Below, in pieces: positions 16,454-25,139 of a DNA stretch of 64,000 bases (position 1 is the stretch's first letter; each line of letters opens with the position of its first letter). Under the pieces are notes generated by a model. That model was given only the letters and a program-made list of their open reading frames with translations. It was not told the DNA's origin and made no database searches. The translations under genes were made by a program, and so were the position numbers. The DNA comes from an uncultured Clostridia bacterium (GTDB lineage Bacteria; Bacillota; Clostridia; UMGS1810), in assembly GCA_934463115.1 (NCBI GenBank), contig CAKSIN010000002.1:1-64000 (forward strand), in the 5' to 3' direction.

Positions 16454-17650
16454 ATGGCAAAAATATGTATAGTCGGATTCGGATGTATAGGTTCGGGTGT
16501 ATATGAAATTATCAGAAACAATGCAAAAAGCATAGCGCGCAAATCCGGAGAAGAAATCGATATCAAGTACATTGTTGATATACGTGATTTTTCCGATCAC
16601 GGCGAAAGCGGCTTGTTTACCAAAGACTTCGACAAGGTTCTTTCCGATGACGAGGTAGATATTGTTGTAGAGACAATCGGCGGTATCGAACCGGCATTTA
16701 CATTTACCAAGTCGGCTCTCGAAAAGGGTAAAAGCGTTGTTACATCAAACAAGGAGCTTGTTTCGATTAAGGGTGATGAACTTTTTGCTATTGCCAAAAT
16801 GCACGGTGTGCACTATTTCTATGAAGCGAGCGTAGGCGGCGGAATACCGATTATAAGACCGCTTCTTACAAGTCTCGGTTCAAACAATATTACTCGTATT
16901 GAGGGAATACTGAACGGCACGACAAACTATATTTTAACCAAAATGTTTAAAGAGGGCGAAACATTTGATTCCGCACTCAGAGACGCGCAAAAACTCGGAT
17001 ATGCCGAGAGGGATCCGTCGGCCGATGTCGGAGGACACGACACATGTAAGAAAATCAGCATTTTGTCATCAATGATTATCGGTAAAAAGGTTAGTCATGA
17101 AAATGTTCATACTGTCGGAATAACAGCCATTACACCGGGTGACATAAAGGCAGCCGAAAAGCTCGGATGCGAGGTCAAGCTGATTGGAAAATTCCAAAGC
17201 ACCGAATCGGGATGCGAAGTGTATGTTGAACCTATGTTCGTATGCCGCGATAATCCTCTCTCCGGTGTGGAGGACGTGTTCAACGGAATATTTGTTAGCG
17301 GCGATATGCTCGGCGATGCAATGTTCTACGGCCGCGGAGCGGGAAAACTCCCGACGGCGAGCGCGGTTGTTGCCGATGTTATCGAGGCGGTTAAGGATTC
17401 GAGCGACGATATAGTAGTTCCGTGGGAACCGTCCGACGAAAAGAATATCCTTAATTATGATGATGTGCGTGCAAAATTTGCTGTTCGCACAAGCAGTTCG
17501 GCGAGCGATATTAACGACTCGTTCGGCGGTGTGAATGTTACTGCTGTCGATTCCGATGAAATTGTGTTTGTAACGGAAGAAATGACTGTCCGCGAGCTGA
17601 ATATGCGTCTCGACGGATTGAATGTGATTTCAAAGTTTATGGTTATTTAA
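16454..17650 (+). CDS. hom: Homoserine dehydrogenase
   Basis: Reduces aspartate semialdehyde to homoserine for threonine and methionine synthesis. The 398-residue protein has the N-terminal NAD(P) site VGFGCIGSGVYEI, the catalytic region with EASVGGGIPIIRPL, LNGTTNYILTKM, and GYAERDPSADVGGHDTCKK, which includes the conserved substrate-binding Asp and Lys residues. The C-terminal ACT-like region after about residue 320 is short compared with the roughly 430-residue Bacillus enzyme, so feedback control may differ. The start has GGAGG 8 bp upstream. First gene of the hom-thrB-lysC operon. Confidence 0.95.
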   Translation: MAKICIVGFGCIGSGVYEIIRNNAKSIARKSGEEIDIKYIVDIRDFSDHGESGLFTKDFDKVLSDDEVDIVVETIGGIEPAFTFTKSALEKGKSVVTSNKELVSIKGDELFAIAKMHGVHYFYEASVGGGIPIIRPLLTSLGSNNITRIEGILNGTTNYILTKMFKEGETFDSALRDAQKLGYAERDPSADVGGHDTCKKISILSSMIIGKKVSHENVHTVGITAITPGDIKAAEKLGCEVKLIGKFQSTESGCEVYVEPMFVCRDNPLSGVEDVFNGIFVSGDMLGDAMFYGRGAGKLPTASAVVADVIEAVKDSSDDIVVPWEPSDEKNILNYDDVRAKFAVRTSSSASDINDSFGGVNVTAVDSDEIVFVTEEMTVRELNMRLDGLNVISKFMVI

Positions 17651-17673
17651 AATAAATTACACGGAGGAATAAA

Positions 17674-18585
17674 ATGGTTACCGTCAGAGTACCGGCGTCT
17701 ACGGCAAATGTCGGACCGGGGTTCGATTGCCTCGGTATAGCGCTTAATTTGTACAACACCGCGCAGTTCGAACTCACGGACAGCGGTCTTGAAATACAAA
17801 TCGCCGATGAATCGGATTATATTCCGCTCGGCGAAAATAACCTTGTTTATGTAAGCTTTAAGCGCGTTTTCGAGCGTGCGGGAGAGAGCTTTGACGGCGT
17901 GCGTATTCGCCTGTGGAGCGACATACCGGTTACACGCGGGCTCGGGAGCAGCTCTGCCGGAATTGTTCTCGGACTTATGGGCGCAAACAGGCTTTTGGAC
18001 GACCGATTTTCAAAGGACGAACTTTTGTTTATGGCAAATGAAATTGAAGGTCACCCCGACAATGTCGCCCCGGCGATTATGGGCGGATTTACCGTGGCTG
18101 TTCCCGAGCACGGATTTGTGGCATACACAAAAACAGATGTGTCGGATGAACTGACGTTTGCCGCCATGATTCCGAATTTTTATTTTGCCACGCGCAAATC
18201 GCGCGGCATACTTCCGAAGTATGTTCCGTTTCGAAACGCTTCATATAATGTGGCACATGCGTCGCTGCTTGCGTCGGCTTTTGCCAAGGGTGATTATTCG
18301 TATCTCAGATACGCTGTCAAAGACAGGCTTCATCAGCGATGCAGATTTTCGCGCATACGGAGCGGTGAATACATAATCCGCGCTGCAAGAAGAAACGGCG
18401 CACTTTGCGGATATTTAAGCGGTGCAGGGCCTACCGTAATTGCTGTTTTGAACAAGGACGCGGAACACTTTGAACAGCAGATGAATAATCTTATAAAAAC
18501 AAATCTATCGGGTTGGTCATTAGAGATGCTTAAAGCCGACAACGATGGTGCGATATATCTTGAACAATCAAATATTGGGGGTTGA
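17674..18585 (+). CDS. thrB: Homoserine kinase
   Basis: A GHMP-family kinase that phosphorylates homoserine from ATP, the step before threonine synthase. The 303-residue protein starts MVTVRVPASTANVGPGFDCLG, and has the nucleotide loop TRGLGSSSAGIVLG (about 90-103) and the C-terminal GHMP motif LCGYLSGAGPTVIAV. Length is normal. It follows hom by 23 bp with GGAGG. Threonine synthase (thrC) is not in this operon. Confidence 0.95.
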   Translation: MVTVRVPASTANVGPGFDCLGIALNLYNTAQFELTDSGLEIQIADESDYIPLGENNLVYVSFKRVFERAGESFDGVRIRLWSDIPVTRGLGSSSAGIVLGLMGANRLLDDRFSKDELLFMANEIEGHPDNVAPAIMGGFTVAVPEHGFVAYTKTDVSDELTFAAMIPNFYFATRKSRGILPKYVPFRNASYNVAHASLLASAFAKGDYSYLRYAVKDRLHQRCRFSRIRSGEYIIRAARRNGALCGYLSGAGPTVIAVLNKDAEHFEQQMNNLIKTNLSGWSLEMLKADNDGAIYLEQSNIGG

Positions 18586-18590
18586 ACAAA

Positions 18591-19799
18591 TTGAGTCTTA
18601 TAGTCCAGAAATTCGGCGGAACATCCGTTGCAAACGCCGAGAGGGTAATGAATGTTGCACGGCGCGTCGTAGACACATACAAGCAGGGTAATTCCGTTGT
18701 TGTTGTCGTATCGGCACAGGGCGACACTACCGATGAACTGATTGAAAAAGCAAATGAAATAAATCCAAAGGCATCGCGCCGTGAAATGGATATGCTTTTG
18801 TCAACTGGTGAACAGATATCGATATCACTTCTTGCAATGGCAATTCAGAGTCTCGGAGTGGGCGCTGTGTCGCTTACCGGCTGGCAGGTGGGAATGAACA
18901 CCAATGCCAACTACAGCGAGGCAAGAATTATCAGTGTGGATGGTGAAAGAATCCGAAAGGAAATTGACAACAGCAATATTGTTGTTGTAGCCGGATTCCA
19001 GGGAATAGACAAATATGACGATATTACAACCTTAGGGCGCGGCGGCTCGGACACAACGGCGGTTGCTATTGCGGCGGCGCTTCATGCGGACTTGTGCGAG
19101 ATATACACAGATGTAGACGGTGTGTACACCGCTGATCCGCGTATTGTGCCCAATGCGCGAAAACTTGATGAAGTTTCGTTTGATGAAATGCTCGAACTTG
19201 CCAGCCTCGGTGCAAATGTTTTGCACAACAGATCGGTTGAAATGGCTAAAAAATATAATGTTAAAATGTGTGTTCGTTCCAGCTTGAACAATAATCCGGG
19301 AACGTTCGTAAAGGAGGAAAAAAGAGTGGAAAAGATGGTTGTTAGAGGAGTTGCAAGAGATAATGACGTGGCACGTATTGCCCTTTGCAATATAAAGGAT
19401 GAACCCGGCATGGCTTTTCGCATATTCTCACTTCTGGCGAAAAACAATATTAATGTAGATATAATTTTACAGTCAATCGGCAGAGAGGGACTCAAAGACA
19501 TCAGCTTTACAGTCACCGAGTCCAATCTTGAAAAAGCGTCGGAAATACTTCTCGCCGAAAAAGATTACCTTGAATTTGAAGAAATGAACACTTCCACAGA
19601 CTATGCAAAAGTTTCGATAGTCGGCTGCGGAATGGTGAACAATCCCGGTGTTGCCAGCACAATGTTTGAGGCATTGTACGATTCGAATATAAATATTCAC
19701 ATGATTTCCACTTCGGAAATAAAGGTTTCCGTACTCGTTAACAGACGAAATGCCGATGCGGCTGTGAGGGTTATTCATGACAAATTTAATCTTGCATAA
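18591..19799 (+). CDS. lysC: Aspartate kinase (aspartokinase II type)
   Basis: Catalyses the first step of the aspartate family pathway. The 402-residue protein starts with the family sequence MSLIVQKFGGTSVA. It has a kinase domain to about residue 235 (LSTGEQIS, GRGGSDTTAVA, EIYTDVDGVYTADPR) and two C-terminal ACT domains for feedback control. The TTG at 18591 is preferred over one at 18582 because GGGGG lies 9 bp before it. AAGGAGG (19311-19317) followed 8 bp later by an in-frame GTG (19326) would allow a separate 157-residue ACT-only subunit, as in Bacillus aspartokinase II. Confidence 0.95.
   Translation: MSLIVQKFGGTSVANAERVMNVARRVVDTYKQGNSVVVVVSAQGDTTDELIEKANEINPKASRREMDMLLSTGEQISISLLAMAIQSLGVGAVSLTGWQVGMNTNANYSEARIISVDGERIRKEIDNSNIVVVAGFQGIDKYDDITTLGRGGSDTTAVAIAAALHADLCEIYTDVDGVYTADPRIVPNARKLDEVSFDEMLELASLGANVLHNRSVEMAKKYNVKMCVRSSLNNNPGTFVKEEKRVEKMVVRGVARDNDVARIALCNIKDEPGMAFRIFSLLAKNNINVDIILQSIGREGLKDISFTVTESNLEKASEILLAEKDYLEFEEMNTSTDYAKVSIVGCGMVNNPGVASTMFEALYDSNINIHMISTSEIKVSVLVNRRNADAAVRVIHDKFNLA
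19326..19799 (+). CDS. Probable internal in-frame product: aspartokinase beta (ACT) subunit
   Basis: A GTG in frame within lysC is preceded by a perfect AAGGAGG 8 bp upstream. Translation from it gives 157 residues covering only the two ACT domains. In Bacillus subtilis, aspartokinase II is an alpha2-beta2 enzyme whose beta subunit arises from just such an internal start in lysC. The strong ribosome site in the middle of a coding region is direct evidence; use in vivo is inferred. Confidence 0.65.
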   Translation: MEKMVVRGVARDNDVARIALCNIKDEPGMAFRIFSLLAKNNINVDIILQSIGREGLKDISFTVTESNLEKASEILLAEKDYLEFEEMNTSTDYAKVSIVGCGMVNNPGVASTMFEALYDSNINIHMISTSEIKVSVLVNRRNADAAVRVIHDKFNLA

Positions 19800-19805
19800 T
19801 TGTTG

Positions 19806-19834
19806 CGGGGAGCACTGTGCGGTGTTCCCCGTTT
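19806..19834 (+). terminator. Terminator after lysC
   Basis: CGGGGAGCAC pairs with GTGTTCCCCG (one G-T pair) around a 6-base loop, followed by TTT. It begins 6 bp after the lysC stop. The T-run is short, so read-through into rlmB is possible. Confidence 0.6.
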
Positions 19835-19880
19835 GACTACACAACAAAGAACAGGTGTGATAGATAATACGGAGGTACAT

Positions 19881-20651
19881 ATGAAATTACCCGAAAATAA
19901 TGAAAGAACGGATTCATCATATAAGATAGAGGGCAGAAATCCGGTAATAGAGGCGCTCAATTCCGGGCGCGAGATAGACAAGATTCTCGTCAGCTCCGGT
20001 GAAAAAAACGGCTCTGTAAAAAAGATTCTTGCAATGGCTAAGGATAGGCACATTGTTGTTATGGAAACCGACAGGCATCGCCTCGACAGTTTGAGCGAAA
20101 CAGGCGCACATCAGGGGGTAATAGCTTTTGCGGCGGCAAAATCGTATTCGAGCATTGGTGATATTCTGAATATTGCAAAAGATAAAGGCGAGCCGCCGTT
20201 TATAATAATTGCCGACGATATCACCGATCCGCACAATCTCGGTTCTATTATACGAACGGCAAATGCTGCCGGAGCACACGGGGTTATTATTCCAAAGCGA
20301 AATTCAGCCGGTCTCGGTCCGGTTGTGGACAAGTCAAGCGCCGGGGCATTGGAGTTTGTCCCTGTGGCAAAGGTGTCTAACCTTGCGTCGGCAATAGACG
20401 CTCTCAAAAAATCCGGAGTGTGGGTTGTCGGCGCCGATATGGACGGTGAAAACAATATATATGAGCACGATTTTTCGGGAGCAGTGGCAATTGTTGTCGG
20501 CTCGGAGGGAAAAGGAATATCGCGGCTGATAAAGGAAAAATGCGATTTTCTTGTCCGTATTCCCATGTACGGCAGAATTAATTCACTCAACGCGTCCGTT
20601 GCCGCGGCTCTTATGATATATGAAGTTGTGCGCACGCGCAAACATCAATAA
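19881..20651 (+). CDS. rlmB: 23S rRNA (guanosine-2'-O-)-methyltransferase RlmB
   Basis: SPOUT (TrmH-family) methyltransferase that methylates the 2'-OH of G2251 in 23S rRNA using SAM. The 256-residue protein has the N-terminal RNA-binding domain with EGRNPVIEAL, motif 1 DPHNLGSIIRTANAAGAHGV, motif 2 IVVGSEGKGISRL and motif 3 IPMYGRINSLNASVAAALM. The ATG is chosen because GGAGG is 7 bp upstream; a longer open frame to 19800 crosses the lysC terminator. Alternatively it could be a YacO-like TrmH paralogue of different target. Confidence 0.9.
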   Translation: MKLPENNERTDSSYKIEGRNPVIEALNSGREIDKILVSSGEKNGSVKKILAMAKDRHIVVMETDRHRLDSLSETGAHQGVIAFAAAKSYSSIGDILNIAKDKGEPPFIIIADDITDPHNLGSIIRTANAAGAHGVIIPKRNSAGLGPVVDKSSAGALEFVPVAKVSNLASAIDALKKSGVWVVGADMDGENNIYEHDFSGAVAIVVGSEGKGISRLIKEKCDFLVRIPMYGRINSLNASVAAALMIYEVVRTRKHQ

Positions 20652-20671
20652 CAAAAATTCAGGAGGTTACC

Positions 20672-20944
20672 ATGAAAAAAGCAATTGTTACCGTAGTAGG
20701 AAAGGACAGAGTGGGCATAATCAGTTCTGTGAGTTCGGTTTTGTGTCAAAATAATGTGAATATTCTGGATATTTCCCAGACAATACTCCAGGGAATGTTT
20801 ACCATGATGATGATTGTGGATGTGGAAAACTGCAAATCGGAATTTTCGTCAATGGCGGATATCCTTGCAAAAGAGGGCGAGGCGCTCGGAGTGGAAGTTC
20901 GTATTCAGCTTGAAGATATTTTTCAGGCAATGCACAGAATATGA
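20672..20944 (+). CDS. ACT domain protein (UPF0237)
   Basis: A 90-residue protein consisting of a single ACT fold: KAIVTVVGKDRVGIISSVSS at the N-terminus with the ligand-loop GIIS, and SQTILQGMFTMMMIVD. Such proteins are found paired with the PFL-family protein that follows, here 12 bp downstream. By analogy it binds a small ligand, possibly an amino acid, but its effect is not established. It is preceded by AGGAGG. Confidence 0.9.
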   Translation: MKKAIVTVVGKDRVGIISSVSSVLCQNNVNILDISQTILQGMFTMMMIVDVENCKSEFSSMADILAKEGEALGVEVRIQLEDIFQAMHRI

Positions 20945-20956
20945 GGTGACACGGCG

Positions 20957-22315
20957 ATGATAAACAGATTCGAAGCATACGAAACACTTCATATGATAGA
21001 AAGCGAACACCTTGATGTCCGCACAATTACAATGGGCATATCATTGCTTGACTGCATTGATTCCGATTCCGACGCGGCATGCAAAAAGATATATGACAAA
21101 ATTACTTCACGCGCAAAGAATCTTGTTGCCGTTGGTGAAGAAATAGAAAAAGAATTTGGTATTCCGATTATAAACAAAAGAATATCTGTAACGCCAATCT
21201 CGCTTATTGCAGGTGCGTGCGGTGATAAAAGTTATGTTAAATACGCAAGAATTCTTGATAAAGCGGCAAAGGATGTCGGAGTAAACTTTATCGGCGGCTT
21301 TTCGGCACTTGTTCACAAGGGATTTACAAAGGGTGACGAGATTCTTATAAACTCAATTCCTGAGGCGCTTGCCTCAACCGATATAGTTTGTTCATCTGTA
21401 AATGTCGGCAGTACAAAAGCCGGAATAAACATGGACGCTGTGGCAAAAATGGGCACAATTGTAAAAAATACGGCTGAGCTGACAAAAGATACGGCAGGTT
21501 TCGGATGTGCCAAGCTTGTTGTTTTTGCAAATGCCGTTGAAGATAATCCGTTTATGGCAGGCGCGTTCCACGGTGTCGGAGAGGCGGACTGCATTATTAA
21601 TGTCGGAGTCAGCGGCCCCGGTGTTGTCAAATGCGCATTGGAGAAAGTCCGCGGTGCCGATTTTGAAACTGTTTCCGAAACTATTAAGAAGACTGCGTTT
21701 AAGGTAACACGTATGGGGCAGCTTGTCGCGCGCGAAGCGTCGCAAAGACTCGGTGTTCCGTTCGGGATAGTAGACCTGTCGCTTGCGCCGACTCCGGCTG
21801 TCGGTGACAGTGTTGCATATATATTAGAAGAAATGGGACTCGAAAAGTGCGGAACACATGGCACAACTGCCGCTTTGGCGCTGCTTAATGACGCTGTAAA
21901 AAAAGGCGGTGTGTTTGCATCGTCATCGGTTGGCGGTCTCAGCGGAGCTTTTATACCGGTGAGTGAAGATGCCGGAATGATAGAAGCTGCAAAAACCGGC
22001 GCGCTTACAATAGAAAAGCTGGAGGCAATGACATGCGTTTGCTCTGTCGGCCTTGATATGATTGTTATTCCGGGTGACACACCGGCGTCAACAATTTCTG
22101 CGATTATTGCCGACGAAGCCGCTATCGGTATGATAAACAATAAAACAACGGCTGTCCGTGTAATCCCGGCACCGGGAAAGAATGTGGGCGATGTTGTGGA
22201 ATTCGGAGGTTTGCTCGGAACAGGACCTGTAATGAACGTAAATAAATACAGCAGTGCAGACTTTATTGCACGCGGCGGCAGAATTCCGGCTCCGATTCAC
22301 AGTCTGAGAAACTGA
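20957..22315 (+). CDS. PFL-family protein (UPF0210)
   Basis: The 452-residue protein is a full-length UPF0210/DUF711 member, structurally related to pyruvate formate-lyase fold proteins. It shows HLDVRTITMGISLLDC near the start, RISVTPISLIAG, CSSVNVGSTKAGINMDAV and GDTPASTISAIIADE. No enzyme activity is firmly assigned. It lacks the radical Gly motif of true formate-lyases. Coupling with the ACT protein upstream is a conserved arrangement and suggests the ACT protein controls it. Confidence 0.9.
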   Translation: MINRFEAYETLHMIESEHLDVRTITMGISLLDCIDSDSDAACKKIYDKITSRAKNLVAVGEEIEKEFGIPIINKRISVTPISLIAGACGDKSYVKYARILDKAAKDVGVNFIGGFSALVHKGFTKGDEILINSIPEALASTDIVCSSVNVGSTKAGINMDAVAKMGTIVKNTAELTKDTAGFGCAKLVVFANAVEDNPFMAGAFHGVGEADCIINVGVSGPGVVKCALEKVRGADFETVSETIKKTAFKVTRMGQLVAREASQRLGVPFGIVDLSLAPTPAVGDSVAYILEEMGLEKCGTHGTTAALALLNDAVKKGGVFASSSVGGLSGAFIPVSEDAGMIEAAKTGALTIEKLEAMTCVCSVGLDMIVIPGDTPASTISAIIADEAAIGMINNKTTAVRVIPAPGKNVGDVVEFGGLLGTGPVMNVNKYSSADFIARGGRIPAPIHSLRN

Positions 22316-22320
22316 AAAAA

Positions 22321-22929
22321 ATGATTAAAATTAACGAAGTAATTATTGTTGAGGGAAATTACGACAAATCAAAGCTGAGCGGCATTGTGGACGCATTGAT
22401 TGTAGTAACGGACGGTTTTGCAATATTCAAGGATAAAAAAAAGTGTGATATGCTTCGCCGTCTTGCCGATGTGCACGGTGCGGTGATATTTACCGACAGT
22501 GACAGTGCAGGGTTTAAGATACGCAACTATCTTAAAAACATTTTGCGTGGTAAGAATGTCAAACATGCGTATATTCCCGATATCAAAGGCAAAGAAAAAC
22601 GAAAAAATCATCATTCAAAAGAAGGTTTTCTCGGGGTGGAGGGTGTCAGTGACGATGTGATAATTAATGCGCTCAAAACTGCTGTGAATGATGAATTATG
22701 TGTGCAGGAATCAAATCCGAAAAGCAGCGAAAGAAAGATAACAAAGGCCGATTTGTATTCCGACGGATTATGCGGCGGCTCAAATAGTGCAATGCTGCGC
22801 GAAAAACTGAAAAGGGCTGTAAATCTGCCGACACATTTGTCAGCAAACATGCTTGTTTCGGTGCTCAACAGCATGTACTCATATGATGAATACAAGGAAC
22901 TTTTAAGCGGATTGTCCGACAAAAAATGA
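22321..22929 (+). CDS. rnmV: Ribonuclease M5 (Toprim domain)
   Basis: RNase M5 trims 5S rRNA precursors. The 202-residue protein has a Toprim fold: the Glu motif VIIVEGNYDK (8-17) and the DxD motif IFTDSDSAG (about 58-66). LGVEGVSDD follows, and the C-terminal half fits the DUF4093 region seen in this family. The next gene on this strand, after a repeat block, is yabE; rnmV and yabE are neighbours in many Firmicutes, which supports the call. No Shine-Dalgarno is obvious; the start lies 5 bp after the previous stop. Confidence 0.8.
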   Translation: MIKINEVIIVEGNYDKSKLSGIVDALIVVTDGFAIFKDKKKCDMLRRLADVHGAVIFTDSDSAGFKIRNYLKNILRGKNVKHAYIPDIKGKEKRKNHHSKEGFLGVEGVSDDVIINALKTAVNDELCVQESNPKSSERKITKADLYSDGLCGGSNSAMLREKLKRAVNLPTHLSANMLVSVLNSMYSYDEYKELLSGLSDKK

Positions 22930-22960
22930 CGAGTTTCTACTATATATATACACATTCCCT

Positions 22961-23010
22961 TTTTGTCTCATGAAGGTGAGAACGCACGGGACACATCGAG
23001 ACTCGTGTCA
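22961..23010 (+). repeat. Extra head fragment of the dispersed repeat
   Basis: TTGTCTCATGAAGGTGAGAA and GCACGGGACACATCGAG match the first 40 bp of the copy at 52507. It stops after that, and a second, complete head follows at 23025. Confidence 0.55.
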
Positions 23011-23024
23011 TTCTCAAATTACCC

Positions 23025-23403
23025 CTCTGCCTCACGGCTATGAGAACGCGCAGGGACTTGTAATCACTTACAAAATCATTCATTTCATGCCGCCGAAAGG
23101 GCGCGAAATTATCGCGCCGCGGTTCGGCTAAAATCGACTACACAATAGGGAACAAGATTATGTGTGCCGCCGATTTTGCACTATGAATGATTTTGCTCGT
23201 GAACGCGTCTGCTGCACAACCTCAATGCCGAACGGCAGAGGGTGAAATTTACGGTGGGAAAACCTTGTTTGTTTACTTGCAGCCGGTTAGCGGCAGGCTT
23301 AACTTTTCCGCCGGAAACCGCTTTTGCTTGAAAATGCGCCGTAGGGAACGACCTGTGTGTCGTTCCGCTTGTAACCGAATTTGCTTGAAAATGCTTGCAT
23401 TGA
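23025..23403 (+). repeat. Dispersed multi-hairpin repeat copy, long version
   Basis: Head CTCTGCCTCACGGCTATGAG, TTGTAATCACTTACAAAATC, hairpin GGCGCGA/TCGCGCC (23100-23118), stem starting AAAATCG and closing CGATTTT with GTGTGCCGC, then TTTTGCTCGTGAACGCGTCT. About 80 extra bases (CTTGTTTGTTTACTTGCAGC and so on) precede the terminal hairpin GGAACGAC/GTCGTTCC (23345-23366). The extra segment resembles the first 60 bp of the window. No gene is present in 22930-23970 other than a possible leader peptide. Confidence 0.72.
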
Positions 23404-23422
23404 CACACATTATAAATCACTT

Positions 23423-23466
23423 AAAAAAATCGAGTTGAAACACGAAGGTTTCAGCTCGATTTTTTT
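23423..23466. terminator. Bidirectional intrinsic terminator
   Basis: AAAAAAATCGAGTTGAAAC and GTTTCAGCTCGATTTTTTT form a 19-bp stem with one G-T pair around a 6-base loop. A-run and T-run flank it, so it can work on both strands. It probably ends the rlmB-to-rnmV transcript. Confidence 0.85.
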
Positions 23467-23673
23467 GCGCATTTAAGTCGAAATAACATTGAAAAGAGTG
23501 AAATTTAGCATAAAATCTTGCAAATTTTTGTTTACATAATGTTCGGAAACGAAACTGATTTCACTGTTTTATCACGAAAAATTATGTGTCGTTTGCAACA
23601 CATTACAGCATTTTAATATTTTTTTAACATATTTTAAAAATGTGAATACTATATATAGGTGTAAGGAGGTGCC

Positions 23674-23694
23674 ATGACACGACATGTCGTTTGA
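23674..23694 (+). CDS. Possible 6-codon leader peptide upstream of yabE
   Basis: TAAGGAGGTGCC, a very strong ribosome site, precedes ATG and the short frame MTRHVV ending in TGA. The frame contains the palindrome ACGACATGTCGT. The rest of 23467-23970 shows no known riboswitch; I looked for the conserved GGGGAACC of the c-di-AMP ydaO class and did not find it. It could equally be the remnant start of a lost gene. Confidence 0.3.
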   Translation: MTRHVV

Positions 23695-23901
23695 AATTAA
23701 TTTCAAAATTTGTAGATAGTGCACAAAGAATTACATCACCGTAATAATTTTGAAAAAATCGGTTAATATAACGTCATTCGCGTAAACAGTGCATTTGCAA
23801 GATTTATTGCAAAATTGCGCCTAAGTTAAACTGCAAACTTTAAAAAGTCAGAAAACCTATTGAATTTTGTTGTTTATGCACAAGGGATTTCAATATGAGA
23901 T

Positions 23902-23930
23902 TTGACAAAAATCCGATTTTGCCATAAAAT
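23902..23930 (+). promoter_or_regulatory. Promoter of yabE
   Basis: TTGACA (23902-23907), a 17-bp spacer and TAAAAT (23925-23930), 40 bp before the ATG. The yabE reading frame can be extended upstream to the TTG inside this -35 box, but that is clearly not its start. Confidence 0.75.
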
Positions 23931-23970
23931 TAACGACGATGCAAGGCAAAATCTATTTAGGAGGAAGGAT

Positions 23971-25086
23971 ATGTTTTCAGAGATTACGGCAAAAATCAAA
24001 AAATATGCTTTGAATTCATCTGAGCATAAAGTTCGCCGCAATAGAGATATTTATGATGTGTTTAGGAGAATGATACATCCGAAAGCCAGGGTTTCGGCAA
24101 TCACAACGGCGGCATTTATGCTTGCGGTTACCGTGACCTACGCTTCACCGCAGTATTTTGATGTAAAGATTGTAGACGGTGACAACAGTATGTTCATCTC
24201 CGCATCGGCCGCAACCGTTGAGGAAATTCTTGAAAAAAGCGGAGTTGATGTTTCCGAGTACGATATTGTGTATCCGGAGCGCAGCGCGTATATTACATCC
24301 TCGGGGACGGTTGTTATCCGCAGAGTCAAAACGGTTAATCTTACCATTGCAGGAGAAAACAAAGTTTATCGGACAGCTGCCGATACCGTTAAAGACTTTT
24401 TTGATGAAAAGGGCATTGTAGTAAATTATCATGACATAGTAAGCTCACCCATGGACACGGTTCTCGGAAATGAAACCGATTTGTCAATTATACGGGTTAT
24501 CAAGCGTATTGAAAAAACCGAAACACCGGTTGCATTCAATACAAAAACTATTCAGGACACATCCATGAGTATTTCGGACAGCAAGGTCACCACAAAAGGT
24601 GTGGAGGGTATTGACTGTCAGACATATGAGGTTCTTCTTTACGACGGAGCGGAGGTATCGCGAAATCTGATATCAACCGAACGTTTAAGAGAGCCTGTTG
24701 ACGAAGTAAAAGTTGTCGGCACCAAAGGGCAGGCTGTAACGGCGAAAGGTGATAACTTTTCGTATTCAAAGGTTATAACCTGCAATGCAACCGCATATGA
24801 CCTGTCATTCCAGAGCTGCGGCAAAATGCCCGGTCAGGCAGGATACGGTGTAACGGCAAGCGGAACCAGAGCACACTACGGAACAGTAGCAGTTGATCCG
24901 AGGGTTATTCCTCTCGGAACAAGAATGTATATCGAATCGGCCGACGGCAGTTTTGTATACGGTTACTGCGTAGCAGAAGATACCGGCGGAGCCATTAAGG
25001 GCAACAAGGTGGACTTGTTCTTTAACACCTACGGCGAATGTATGCAGTTCGGCCGCAGAAATGTTAAGGTTTATATTTTGGATTAA
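23971..25086 (+). CDS. yabE: YabE-like cell-wall protein: DUF348, G5 and 3D domains
   Basis: The 371-residue exported protein has a basic N-terminus (1-40), a membrane/signal segment AITTAAFMLAVTVTY (about 43-58), two DUF348 ubiquitin-like repeats (about 65-180), a G5 domain (about 200-260) and a C-terminal 3D domain. The 3D domain carries the three conserved Asp residues in VAVDPRVIPLGT, AEDTGGAIKG and KVDLFF. Related proteins (Rpf/YabE/Sps) act on peptidoglycan, probably as lytic transglycosylases. The ATG follows AGGAGGAAGGAT. Confidence 0.9.
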   Translation: MFSEITAKIKKYALNSSEHKVRRNRDIYDVFRRMIHPKARVSAITTAAFMLAVTVTYASPQYFDVKIVDGDNSMFISASAATVEEILEKSGVDVSEYDIVYPERSAYITSSGTVVIRRVKTVNLTIAGENKVYRTAADTVKDFFDEKGIVVNYHDIVSSPMDTVLGNETDLSIIRVIKRIEKTETPVAFNTKTIQDTSMSISDSKVTTKGVEGIDCQTYEVLLYDGAEVSRNLISTERLREPVDEVKVVGTKGQAVTAKGDNFSYSKVITCNATAYDLSFQSCGKMPGQAGYGVTASGTRAHYGTVAVDPRVIPLGTRMYIESADGSFVYGYCVAEDTGGAIKGNKVDLFFNTYGECMQFGRRNVKVYILD

Positions 25087-25096
25087 AATCAAATCG

Positions 25097-25139
25097 AAAT
25101 TCGGCACTTGCTACCGGACGGTATGCTGGTGCCGAATTT
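25097..25139. terminator. Bidirectional terminator between yabE and ylbJ
   Basis: AAATTCGGCAC and GTGCCGAATTT form a perfect 11-bp stem around a 21-base loop, flanked by A- and T-rich tracts. It lies between two convergent genes and touches the ylbJ stop codon. Confidence 0.85.

Noticed and set aside
23467..23970. c-di-AMP (ydaO) riboswitch before yabE
   Set aside because: The conserved GGGGAACC and GGGTGAATC blocks of that class are absent.
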